Assembly (NCBI GenBank): GCA_021442155.1
Contig: CM038222.1
Span: 18,486,923-18,550,922 of the forward strand
Direction of reading: 5' to 3'
DNA from: Cymbidium sinense
Lineage: Eukaryota; Streptophyta; Magnoliopsida; Asparagales; Orchidaceae
DNA length: 64,000 bases
Every line of letters starts with the position of its first letter. Position 1 is the first letter of the stretch. This document shows, one piece after another, positions 23,208 to 33,377 of the stretch. Under the pieces are notes generated by a model, which searched no databases, had not been told where the DNA came from, and was given only the letters and a program-made list of their open reading frames with translations. A program made the translations under genes and the position numbers.

Positions 23208-23537
23208 TTGATATTGAACTCATCAAAAAGTACTCTCTTGAAAGGGGAGGTTTCCATTACTAAGAAGGACGAGGAGTTAGATTGGAGGCAACCATTCATG
23301 GATTACGTAAATAAAGGTAAACTACTTCAGGAGAAGTTCCAAGCCCATCAAATGAAGCAAAGAGCACTTTCCTATAATATTTTGGATGGTGTCTTGTACC
23401 GGCGGTCTCTCGATCATATGTGGTTATGTTGCTTAGACAAGCACAAAGCCCGTAAGATCAAGCCCAGGTACACCTGTGATTATATGGCAACTAATCCGTC
23501 CAAGATGAATGCCAAGATCAAGACTAGATACTACTAA
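23208..23537 (+). pseudogene. Gypsy integrase N-terminal region
   Basis: A 109-codon open stretch containing LDWRQPFMDYVNKGKLL and LSYNILDGVLYRRS, the conserved linker that precedes the integrase zinc-binding domain in Tat elements. The zinc-binding region is damaged: the expected HHCC pattern is only partly recognisable near CDYMATNPSKMNAKI. It continues at 23541 as SMIKDFHGYGHATN in a degraded frame. Confidence 0.75.
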
Positions 23538-23540
23538 CCA

Positions 23541-24120
23541 TCGATGATCAAAGATTTTCATGGATACGGTCATGCCACCAATGTCAAATACATGTAGTCC
23601 TACACTAACCACCCAACATTCTACATCCTAGATTGGCCTCATGGCCATTTGAGTGTAGTACATAGTGGGTCTATTTGATCTTCCTTCTTCCAAGGGTCAT
23701 CGCTCATCTTAGCTACCGACTACTTTTCCGAATGGGCAAAGGTTATTATGCTCAGAGAGGACATAACTCAGCATGCATTGTACATTTTTAGGAATCATAT
23801 CGTATATATGTTCAGAGTGTCTCAATGAATTATATCTGATAAATGTGCTGCATTCAAGAGCATCGAGATCAACAACTTTGCCCGGTGACATAATATAGAT
23901 TGGAGGTATTCTACTATCAACTCCCCAAGATAAAATAGCAAAGTAGAAGCATTCAACAAAACTCTCATCTAAGTACTAAAAAGACAACAACAATAATAGC
24001 AAGAGGGAGTAGTTAGTTGAAGCTTTATGGGCTTAGTGCACCACATATAAAACTTAAACTCGCCTACTCTTTCTGTAGTGTTCAAAGTGTTTCTACCATT
24101 AGAAGTCTAACTCCCATCAC
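23541..24120 (+). pseudogene. Gypsy integrase catalytic core, degraded
   Basis: DDE-type integrase motifs appear in order on the plus strand: LATDYFSEWAKVIMLRED (~23708; first Asp in ATDYF), RVSQ-IISDKCAAFKS (~23816-23860; second Asp in SDK), HNIDWRYSTINSPR (~23890) and KVEAFNKTL (~23942; the Glu). Stops and frameshifts interrupt the frame. Integrase inserts element DNA into the host genome. Block 2 retains only the portion from about the NIDWRYS motif onward. Confidence 0.8.
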
Positions 24121-24225
24121 TAAGGATAGTTGTGGGTAGCAAGATCACAATCGAGTAGAACATGATGTTGTAGTTAGAAGAGCTCAAAAGTTTAGATGAG
24201 AGATGCCTGCAGGCATGCTAAAACC

Positions 24226-24481
24226 TCAAGTTGTATAAAACTAAAATGATTCAATCACACAAAAAGTTTGTCCATCCTAGGACATTTCAAGTAGGAGATC
24301 TTATTCAAGTTCTAAGGAAATTGATTTTTTCTTGTCGTAAGATGGGAGGCAAGTTTGAACCCACTTGGGAAGGCCATTTTGCCATAGAGAAGGCTTACCA
24401 AGGAGGATCTTATCAGCTTATTAATCATAAGGGAGAGTGCCCAATTATTTTAGTCAATATGCTCTACTTAAAAAAATTATA
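24226..24481 (+). pseudogene. Gypsy integrase C-terminal domain
   Basis: The last pol piece, open for 83 codons to a stop at 24480. It contains VHPRTFQVGDLIQVLRKL, MGGKFEPTWEGHFAI and a YQLINHKGE/YLKKL ending, the standard C-terminal pattern of Tat integrases (FQVGDLVLRK, GKF-P-WEGPY, and a final LKKYY). Stops lie upstream, so it is not joined to the core in frame. The homologous piece in block 2 is 50826-51068. Confidence 0.8.
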
Positions 24482-24482
24482 A

Positions 24483-26930
24483 ATCATGTTTCAAAATAAT
24501 TATCATCAATGAAAATTCCATTTTGAATTCTGTCTCTTCCTTGTTGAAAGTATTCTTGTTTTGCAAATCCACCATGATGTGTTTAGGGTAGGTGTAAGGA
24601 ACCCGAGTGACATCCTATCCTTCATCATCACAATCCAAATAAAAATTACACACAAACACATAAAATAAACACATATCTTTTGTCTCGAGCTTCTCTGAGT
24701 TGAGATAATGCCCCTCACTCAATCGCTTGGCCAGCCGACATGCTATGTTGCTAGTGTGTCACCCTAGTGGTCTTCTTGCTTTGGAGGATGTAAGTCTACT
24801 ACACTTTCTTTCCTTACAGCACATGATGAGCACCTTATTAGTTTGGTAGGCCTCATGGTTAAGCTACCTAATGTTGGCTTCTGCTTAAGAGGATGTGAGT
24901 GCTACACTTTTTCTTAGATTAGCCTTCATGCATGATTTGAATATATTTGAGGTTTAGGATAAGTCCTAATGGCTACTTTCCTCCTGACTTCTTTAAGTTT
25001 AGGTCAAGTCCTTCCTCGGGGTTCCCCCTTTAGTAGTCGCTCTAGGTCAGATAGCATTTTTCCCACCGATGATAGACTATCTAGATGATCAGTTTAGCTT
25101 GGAAAGTTGTAAGCCTACATGATTTCTTTCCAAACTGATCATTGTACACTGATGTGTACCTTAGGCTGGTTGGTTCTCACTATGCAGATACACCCAGGTT
25201 GGTTCTCACCTTAGATACACCACATGATGTAAGTCCATTATGCTTTCTCTTCGAGTTGGCCACTGTCACCTTTAGGCTTTCTCTTCTAGGGCTTAAGATA
25301 AAGCCCTTAGCTGCACCACCCCAATGGCACTATATTTGCATCACATCCTTTGTGACCCCATTTTGACACTACCTAAGTTACTGTCGGATTGGACAGTTCC
25401 CCTTTCATAGTACCCACCCTTGTGGTTGGAGAATCTATTTTGTGGATGTGTAGATTCTCCCTTAGTCCAGCAAATCTAAGATAGGTCAAGGCCGACATAG
25501 CCCCTTCTCAGTGTGGTCCCTTGCACACCAACAGAGTCCACACAAGTATATAAATAAAATGTATATTCACTTGTGGATAAGGAGGACACCCATATTGGTA
25601 CCATTTCACAACTAGGTATCCTATCTTTATGACAGTGTCAGCAAAACTCCATATCAAAATCACATGACTACTCTTGACTTGATATAAGTCCCTAGCAGTA
25701 TTCACTCAATAGTAGCCCCTTAAGTCTGGTTCGATTTATTGTGCTACCAATAGATCACCCCATCAGTTGTTCCCTACTTTAGAAGATGTAAGTCTACTAT
25801 GCCTTCTTCATAGCATACGCTAATCAAATGCAACCCCTAGATTGGCTCTACCCTGTAGTAGACTATCCCTTTGGATTTGTAAATCTGAGATAGGATAAGT
25901 ATGATATATCCCGTTCTTAGTGGGTCCATCGTACACTGACATGACCAAAAAAATTAAATCTATCAAATTTGACAAAGCTTAGATCTTCAACAGATATTCC
26001 ATTAATTTGAAATCAAACTAAATCACATTAAATTAAGATAAATTTAATCCTAATTACTTTTGAGTTAGCATAAGTCCCTAGTGGCATTCACTCTATAATC
26101 TCCCTAAGTCAAGTTCGATTTATTATGCATCCAATAGGTCACCTCAGCAGTTGTTCCTCACTTTAGAAATGTAAGTAGACTACTTCTTCCTAGCATAGCC
26201 ATTGCACAATGAAAGGCAACCCCTTAGGTTGGCTAGCTCTACCCTATAGCTAGTAGACTATCCCTTTGGATTTGTAAACCTAGGTCAAAGCGATATAGCC
26301 CTTCAAGGGTCCATCGCATCCACTATACATATACATGAACTCAGATGAAATTAAACCCAATATAATTTTTCCAGTGGAGTTAAATCATACCCTTGTCCCT
26401 AGTGGAGCCCCAAATCATATATAAATAACCCAATCAAATAAATTAAATTCAAAACCAACCTCCCTAGTGGATCCAAATTAAACAAACTCCCATAGTAAAG
26501 TCTAAATAAAAGAAATCCAACCAAACTCTTATCCCCAGCAGATACATCCCCAAGAAAACTATAAAATGAAACTCAAATCCCAATCGCCAGTGGATAGCCT
26601 AGACCTGCTTCCATAATGGAAGGTTCATATACCAGATCCCCAATAGACTCAAGCCCATATCTGTAGAAGATATGCCTCCACATCAATTAAAACAAAACAA
26701 ATTAAAGTCAATTCGATTTGAATTCTTGGCGGTTTATAAATTCTTAACCCCTATAGATTTTCTTTCCACAAATCATGTAATCAAATCAAATTCAAACCTT
26801 ATCTCTAGTAGATTATCTTCTTCAATGCCCTTGACATAGACCCCCCACATGTCATGTCCAATGCATATGTGATCCCCTATCAGATCTCCCTCCATGTCCT
26901 TGACATGCAATTCTCATCAAATCTTTTTTC
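24483..26930. other. Block 1 downstream non-coding region with repeated motifs
   Basis: No coding sequence is seen. A motif near GGATGTAAGTCTACTACAC followed by TTTCTTCCTT recurs at about 24786, 24893, 25109, 25228, 25786 and 26168. From 26370 to 26830 short CCTAGTGGA / CCCAGTGGA phrases recur. All of this is shared with 51070-53450. It is likely the 3' untranslated or LTR part of the element; no LTR ends could be assigned. Confidence 0.6.
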
Positions 26931-26979
26931 TTCTTTTAGGCACACCATTAATACTTCAACCAAAAGACTAACAATGTAT

Positions 26980-28440
26980 TCATTCAAATTATATTTTCTT
27001 AACATTATAATCAACATTTTATGATTTATGATGGTGCAAGCTCAAACTAACTATACAATTTCATGCTAAACATATTATAGTGTGAATTAACACACTATAT
27101 TAAATATTAATATATGATGTTATATTATAATTTGCTATAATATACTATATTATCTAACATTACACCTCATTATAATCACTTAAAAGGAAGAAATAACAAA
27201 TTTTTTTTAAATATGAATAATTTTCATTTTGGATGTAAAATTGTTATTTTTCTATTAGAAATGGTACAAAATAGAATAATTTTGGTGTTGCTTCTTGGCG
27301 TGTGCCTTGTATTTGGCCAAATTCTTCCATCTCAGCCTTCAAATTAACATTTTTGTGAGTTTTGACCCAATGTATTATAAGAAAAGCAAAACATACTAAA
27401 ATGTACAATAACATTTAATAACACACCCACAAATTCATATATATGTGAAGTTATATTGTTATGTACATTATATTTTAATATACTTTCATATAATATATTA
27501 TCTTACATTACACAATAAAATGAATCACTTTAAGCAAAAAATTTATAAAATTTGATTGAAAAATGATCATTTATTTTGGATGCAAAATTCCATTCTTTAG
27601 ATTAAATGACACACCATAGCACACGCTAATGATGTTCCCTAATGCTTACCTTAAATTTGGCCAAATACCATTACCTCTGCATATAAATTAGTATTTTATG
27701 AAGTATACCAGTACAAACGCTACTACATCATACTATAACAAACTGAAATATGCTAAACAATAAGTAGTAATACATAATAGAATGTTATAATGCATGATGC
27801 TACACTAAGTTATGGCATCCTATATTATAATACACTACAACATGTTATATTAGATTGAATTGCATATAACATCACAAGGGATTGCTTAAGAAAAAAATTA
27901 TAAAATTAGCCTAAATAATAAAAAACTATATATGCGAGTCATATCATTTACATATTTTAATTTGAAATAATATATTATGATGCCATGCTCTACCTATTAT
28001 GAATTTGGCCAAATTCCACCATTTTATAGTCTAAATCAACATTTCTATAAATAATGCTAGTGTAGGCTCGATTGCATGATTGTAAAATACTAAAAGAATT
28101 TAAAATGCATAATATATATATATATGATGATGTTGTACTAGAACAAATAATATTTATTTTGAACATAAAATCTTACTTTATAGACTTTAAGTGGTGTATC
28201 ACACCTTTGGTACTATAACATAATTCCCACTTCAAATTTAATAAATTTCATCATCTAATTTATTAAATCAATATTTTTATGATTTAAATTAATACAGACT
28301 ATAGGGCATGATACCATAATATACTAAAATATTTCAAAACATCTTATAACATCAAAAAACACATCACTACATGCTCAAATATATGATGCTACATTATACT
28401 ATAATATATTATATTATAATATAATTTAGGGTTCAAATCT
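26980..28440. repeat. Diverged ~345-bp tandem repeat, block 1
   Basis: AT-rich DNA with a recurring order: an AATCACTT-type start, a TTTATTTTGGATG-like phrase, AATTTGGCCAAAT, a short C-rich phrase (CCATCATCT type), ATCAACATTTTTATG, then CTAAAATAT. The GGCCAAAT anchors fall at ~27317, 27658 and 28008, giving steps of ~341 and ~350 bp; degenerate monomers extend to both sides (~27010 and ~28250). The array is preserved in block 2 (53540-55010). Confidence 0.8.
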
Positions 28441-28545
28441 CTAATAGTGAAGGGAAAGTCTCTTAGAGACATTTTCTTTAACTACCATAACTATATTAGG
28501 ATTAGGTTGTTCATTATATCTACCCTAATGACATAGTATTCAAGG

Positions 28546-28740
28546 TTTGGGGGTTTTGGGTTTGGGGGTTTTGGTATTTTAGGTTTATTAAGGTTTAGGG
28601 TTTGGGGTTTAGTGCCTAAGGTTTAGAGTTGTAGGTTTTAGGGTTTATGGTTTATGGTTTAGTGTTTAGGGTTTAGGGTTTTTAGGGTTTCAATTTTAGG
28701 TTTAGGGTTTAAGTTATAGTTTAGGGTTTTGGGTTTAAGG
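28546..28740 (+). repeat. TTTAGGG-rich patch
   Basis: Short, G-rich telomere-like patch between the right end of block 1 and GR-RBP fragment 6. Several exact TTTAGGG units (28660-28735). Confidence 0.85.
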
Positions 28741-29212
28741 TTTTTTTAACATAGAATAAATTCAGATTTAGCATTTGTTCTTTTTGATTTCATCAACCAA
28801 GTAGGACACCAAGTTTACTAAGACACAAGCGATGACATAGATACAAAATGAGCACCCATAGAGAAAATTAAAAACCCTAGATAAGTAGAATCCTCACTAC
28901 TATAAAGACAGTTCCATAAGCAACAGATTAGATTGGCCATTCTTTAATTTCTCAAGTTCCCATCAGAACCACCCTCGCCTCTTAAGTAGCGGGATCTTCC
29001 ATCATATCCCTGATTCCTCCCTCTACAATCACCATGGATCAAACCTCCATCACTTCTCCCACCTCCATAACCACCACTACTCTAGCAAACACCTCCATAT
29101 ACAACAACACCTCCAGATTCCCTACCACCACTACAATAACCACCGCCTCCACCTTCCCAGCCCATAGTCTGTTGTTGACGTGATGTTCTGCCATTAAGGT
29201 TCCCCCATTCTT
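28741..29212 (-). pseudogene. GR-RBP C-terminal fragment 6
   Basis: A full-length fragment. The minus strand starts beside CATAAGAATGGGG, runs through Gly-rich codons (29150-29040) to SRYLRGEGGSDGNLRN and a TAA stop (~28950), then a 3' UTR ending in an A-run at 28741. The Trp of SDGNWRN has become Leu. Internal frameshifts break the Gly-rich part. Its 3' UTR is among the closest to those of fragments 7, 8 and 9. Confidence 0.78.
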
Positions 29213-29930
29213 ATGGTTATTTAGTTTAGTGTTAGTTTAGGTTTATGGTTACTTAGAGTGGTAGTTTGGTTTAGAGTCAGGGGATTTAGGGTTTAGAGTT
29301 TAGGTTTAGGGTTTAGGGATGGTTTAGGATTTTAGGTTTGGGGTTTATGGTTTAGGTTTAGTGTGTTTAGTGGTTAAGGTGCAGTTAGGGTTTAGGTGGT
29401 TGTGGTTAGTTTAGGTTTAGGTAGTTTAGTTTATTTAGGTTTAGGTTTTATTTATTTAGTTAGGTTGAATTTATTTTCTTTATTTTATCTTTTGGTTTAG
29501 TTTATGGGTTTTTTTTAGGTTTACATTTTTATTTAGTTTTATTTGAGTTTTTTTATTTATTTTATTTTTATTTTAGGTTAAGAGTTTATTTATTTAGGTT
29601 TTATTTTATTATAGTTTAGGTTTTTATTTATTTTATTTTAGTTTAGGTTTATTTAGTTTATATTTTTAATTTTATTTTATTTTCTTTGGTTTAGGTTTAG
29701 GTTTAGGTTTTAGTTTATGTTTTATTTTAATTTATTTCTTTATTTTATTTCAGTTTATGTTTATTTATTTATTTTAATTTAAGGTTTTATTTAGTTTAGG
29801 TTTTAGGTTTTAGCTTTAGGGTTTAGAGTTTAGGTTAGTTTAGGGTTTAGGTTTTGGTTTTAAGGTATGGGGTTTAGGGTTTAGGGTTTAGGGTTTAGGT
29901 TTTATTTTTTTTAAGTTTTAGTTTAGGTTT
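29213..29930 (+). repeat. Telomere-like DNA between GR-RBP fragments 6 and 7
   Basis: TTTAGGG-rich patch (29213-29420), a short T-rich tract (29421-29800), then a second TTTAGGG patch (29815-29905). This is the shortest gap between two GR-RBP fragments. No A-rich box is clear. Confidence 0.8.
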
Positions 29931-30419
29931 TTTTTAGTAGAAAATAAATTCAATTTCAATATTTCTTCTTTTTGATTTCATCAAACAAGTAGCACCCCAA
30001 GTTTTCTAAGACACAAGCGATAACATAGATAAAAAATGAGCAGTAATAGAGCAAATCAAAATCCCTAGATAAGTAGAACCATCTCTATAATAAAGGAACA
30101 ATTCCATAAGCAGTAAGTCAGATTGATCATTCTGTAGTTTCTGTTATTCCCATCAGAACCACCCCCGCCTCTCGTGTAGTGGGATTGACCATCATATCCT
30201 CGATCTCTCCCTCCGCCACCACCACGACTCTAATCTCCATCGCTCCTTCGACCTCCATAACCACTATTGCTCTGACAACCACCTTCATATCCACTAGCAC
30301 CTTTAGATCCCCCACCACCACTAAGATAATCATTGCCTCTGCCTTCGCCTCTACCGCCAGATCTAGACTGAGCCTAGTTGTTAGTGATGTTGTTCCATCA
30401 AGGTTCTTCCTATTCTTAG
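29931..30419 (-). pseudogene. GR-RBP C-terminal fragment 7
   Basis: The minus strand opens with a NRKNLDG-like end of the RRM (~30410), then after a one-base slip a QAQSRSGGRGEGRG-type stretch (~30365-30325) and Gly-rich GGGGS / GYGG codons. The C-terminus reads SHYTRGGGGSDGNNRN (~30180-30140), with both the Trp and the usual stop codon changed. The NITVNEAQSR-type region following the RRM is diagnostic of plant GR-RBPs. The 3' UTR runs to 29931. Frameshifts make it non-functional. Confidence 0.82.
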
Positions 30420-32901
30420 GGTTTAGGGTTAGTTTAGTTTAGGGCTACTTTATGGGTTAGTGTTTTTAGGTTGTGGCTTTTAGATTTAGGGTTTATGGAG
30501 GGTTTTTGTGAGTCAGTGGGGTTTAGGGTGTTTAGTAGCTCAGTTTAGGGTTTAGGGCACAGGTTTAGGTTGTAGGGTTGCAGTGAGGGTCAGGGTGGCT
30601 CAGTTAGTTTAGGGTTTAGGGTTTGTGGTAGGATTTAGGGTTTATGATTTTCAAATTAAGCAACCCATTTATGTATTTAGTTTATTTAATTTATTTATTT
30701 ATTTGAGTTATTTTATATTTTGGTTTATTTTTATTTATTTACCACTTTATGTATTTTATGTTTATTTATTTGAGTTTGGTTTTATTTTAGTTTATTTTAG
30801 GTTTAAGTTTATTTTCTTGAGTTTTATTTTTATTTTATTTTTTATAAGTTTTATTTTATTTTAGGGGGTTTAGGTTTTATTTTATATTTAGGTTTAGGAT
30901 TTGGGTTTTATTTAGGTTTATTTTTAGGTTTAATCTTATAATTTTGGTTTAGGTTTATTTTAGTCTATTTTATTTATATTTAGATTAGGTTTAGTTTAAT
31001 TTTATGTTTAGGTTTAGGTTTTATTTATTTTAGTTTTGTTTATTTTAGTTTAAGTTTAGCTTTAATTTATTTTGTTTATTTTATTTTTATTTTACGTTTA
31101 GTTTTCTTCTTTTTAGTTTAGGGTTTATGTTTTATTTTTTATTTATTTTTAGGTTTAATTTTTAGCAATAGGTTTTTAGTTAGTTTTTATTTTATTTTAT
31201 TTTAGGTTTATTTTATTTTTATTTTTATTTTTATTTAAGTTTTTATTTTATTTAGGTTTTTTATTTTTTAGTTTAGTTTTGGTTTATATTTATTTTGATT
31301 TAGTTTAGTTTTTATTTTTTTATTTTATTTTCTTTTTTGGTTTATGTTTAGGTTTATGTTTTAGTATATGTTTTTATTTTATTTTATTTTTTTAATCTAT
31401 TTGGTTTAGGTTTTTTTATTTAACTTTGAGGTTTTTATTTAAGTTTAAGTTTTTTTATGTTTAGGGTTAGTAGGGTTTAGTTTTAGAGTTTAGGTTTTAG
31501 GGTAAGTTTTTTTTTAGCTTATTTTAGTTTAGGTTTAGGATTATTTTACATTTTTATTTTATTTTTAGTTTTAGGTTTATTTATTTAGTTTAGTTTATTT
31601 TATTTATTTTACTTTTATTTTAGGTTGAGGTTTTAATTTTAGGGTTTAAATTTATTTTTTTATTTATTTTAGGGCAAATTTTAGGTTTAGGTTTTATTTA
31701 GTTTTAATTTATTTTATTTTTTGGTTTATTTTATTTTTAGTTTTAGTTTATTTTATTTTAGGTATTTTATTCTAGTTTACTTTATTTTATTTAATTTTAG
31801 TTTCTTTTCTTATTTTATTTTATTTATTTTATTTTATTTTATTTTTTTTTTATATATTTTACTATTTTATTTATCTTATTAGGTTATTTAGTTTAAGTTT
31901 AGTTATTAGGTTTTAAGATGTAGGATTTGTATTTAAGTTTAGGTTTTAGTTAGCTCAGGTGGGGTGGAGTGGGTTTGTGAGTTTAGGTTTTTAAGGTCAT
32001 AGGGTTTAGTGTTTGATGGGGTTTATGAGGGTGAATTTAGGGTTTAGGTGTGTAGGGTTTTAAAATCAAAACCCAGAGGTTTATTTAGTTTATTTAATTT
32101 ATTTTTTATTTATTTAAGTTTATTTTATTTTATTTTATTTAGTTTAATTATTTATTTATTTTAACTTTATTTATTTAGTTTAGCTTCTTGTTAGTTTATT
32201 TTTTAGGTTTAGGTTTTATGTTTATTTTTAGTTTAGGTTTATTTTTGTTTTATTTTTTATGTTTAGATTTTATTTTTTATTTTTAGGTTTAGGTTTAGGT
32301 TTTTATTTTATTTTTCTAGGTTTTCATTTTAGTTTTGTTTTAGAATTTATTTGTCTTTAGTTTATGTTTTGGTTTAATTGTAGTTTATTTTAGTTTATTT
32401 AGTAGGGTTTAGGCTTAGGTTTTATTTATTTTATTTTAGTTTATTTTAGTTTAGGTTTAGGTTTAATTTTTTATTCATTTTTAGGTTTATTTTTTAGGTT
32501 TAGGTTTTTATTTTATTTTATTTTAGGAATATTTTATTTTTATTTTCCATTAAGTTTTAATTTTATTTATGTTTTTTAATTTTAGGTTTATTATATTTTA
32601 TTTAGTTTAGTTTAGGTTTTTATTTACTTTATTTTAGTTTAATTTTACTTAATTTTTATGTTTAGTTTTAGGTTTATGTTTTTGTTTGGGTTTAGGCTTC
32701 AATTTAGGTTTTTATTTTAATTTGTTTTATTTTATTTTCTTTTGGTTTAGGTTTTTTTTTAAGGTTTAGTGTTTAAGGTTTGGGTGTAGGGTTTAGGGTG
32801 TAGGGTTTAGGGTTTAGGGTTTATGTTTTAGGGTCTAAAGTTTAAGGTTTAGAGTATAGGGTTTAGGGTTTATGTTGTAGTTTAGGGTTTAGGGTTTTTA
32901 G
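30420..32901 (+). repeat. Telomere-like tract with boxes
   Basis: TTTAGGG patch (30420-30645), box at 30651-30668, T-rich tract to ~31890, G-rich patch (31900-32060), weak box at 32061-32080, T-rich tract, and a dense TTTAGGG patch at 32755-32900. No gene is seen. Confidence 0.82.
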
Positions 32902-33377
32902 TTTTTTTTTTAATAGAGAATAAATTCAAATTCAACATTTCTTCTTTTTGATTTCATCAACCAAGTAACACACCAAGTGTTCTAAGACATATGCGATGAC
33001 ATTGATAAAAATGAGTATGCATTGAGCAAATCAAAGACCCTAGATAACTAGAATTATCTTTATTGTAAAGACATAGTTCCATAAGTAGTAGATTAGATCA
33101 TCCAGTCTTCAGTTTCTCCAATTCCCATCAAAACCACCTCAACCTCTCGAGTAGTGGGATCCACCATCATATCCCAGATCTCTCCCTCTGCCACCACCAT
33201 GGCTGTAAACTCTTCCCACCTCCATAGCCACCATTGCTCCAACCACCACCTCCATATCCACCAGCACCTATAGTTCCCCCACCACCACTGCGATAATCAT
33301 GGCTTTCGCCTTTGCATCCATCACCAGATCTAGACACCGCTTTGGAGTCATGTTCTAGCCAAGGTTCCCCATTCATA
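32902..33377 (-). pseudogene. GR-RBP C-terminal fragment 8
   Basis: The best preserved C-terminus in the window. The minus strand starts after CCCTATGAATGGGG, runs through a DYRSGGGGTIGAGGYGGGGWSNGGYGG-like tail (split by one short slip), and ends SHYSRG, stop TGA, GGFDGNWRN and a TGA stop at ~33109-33111. The 3' UTR runs to an A-run at 32902. The in-frame TGA after SRG is shared with fragment 2. A minus-strand 69-codon open stretch (33167-33376) covers the Gly-rich tail. No RRM is present. Confidence 0.82.

Larger units (their letters stand above)
17544..28545 (+). mobile_element. Block 1: decayed Tat/Ogre-type Ty3/gypsy segment
   Basis: An 11-kb segment of ordinary AT-rich composition interrupting the telomere-like DNA. 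Order: AT-rich non-coding (17.5-18.5), a more GC-balanced part (18.5-19.3), GGTCAA-rich DNA (19.3-20.25), pol remnants on the plus strand (20.58-24.48), a 3' non-coding part with repeated motifs (24.5-26.9), and a ~345-bp tandem repeat (26.98-28.44). It is paralogous to 45115-55121 over most of its length and shares the same right boundary into TTTAGGG DNA. I could not identify LTR pairs, a primer-binding site or gag by eye, so the true element ends are unknown. Confidence 0.75.

Noticed and set aside
30179..30442. Plus-strand Ser/Thr/Ile-rich 87-codon frame
   Set aside because: Antisense of GR-RBP fragment 7.
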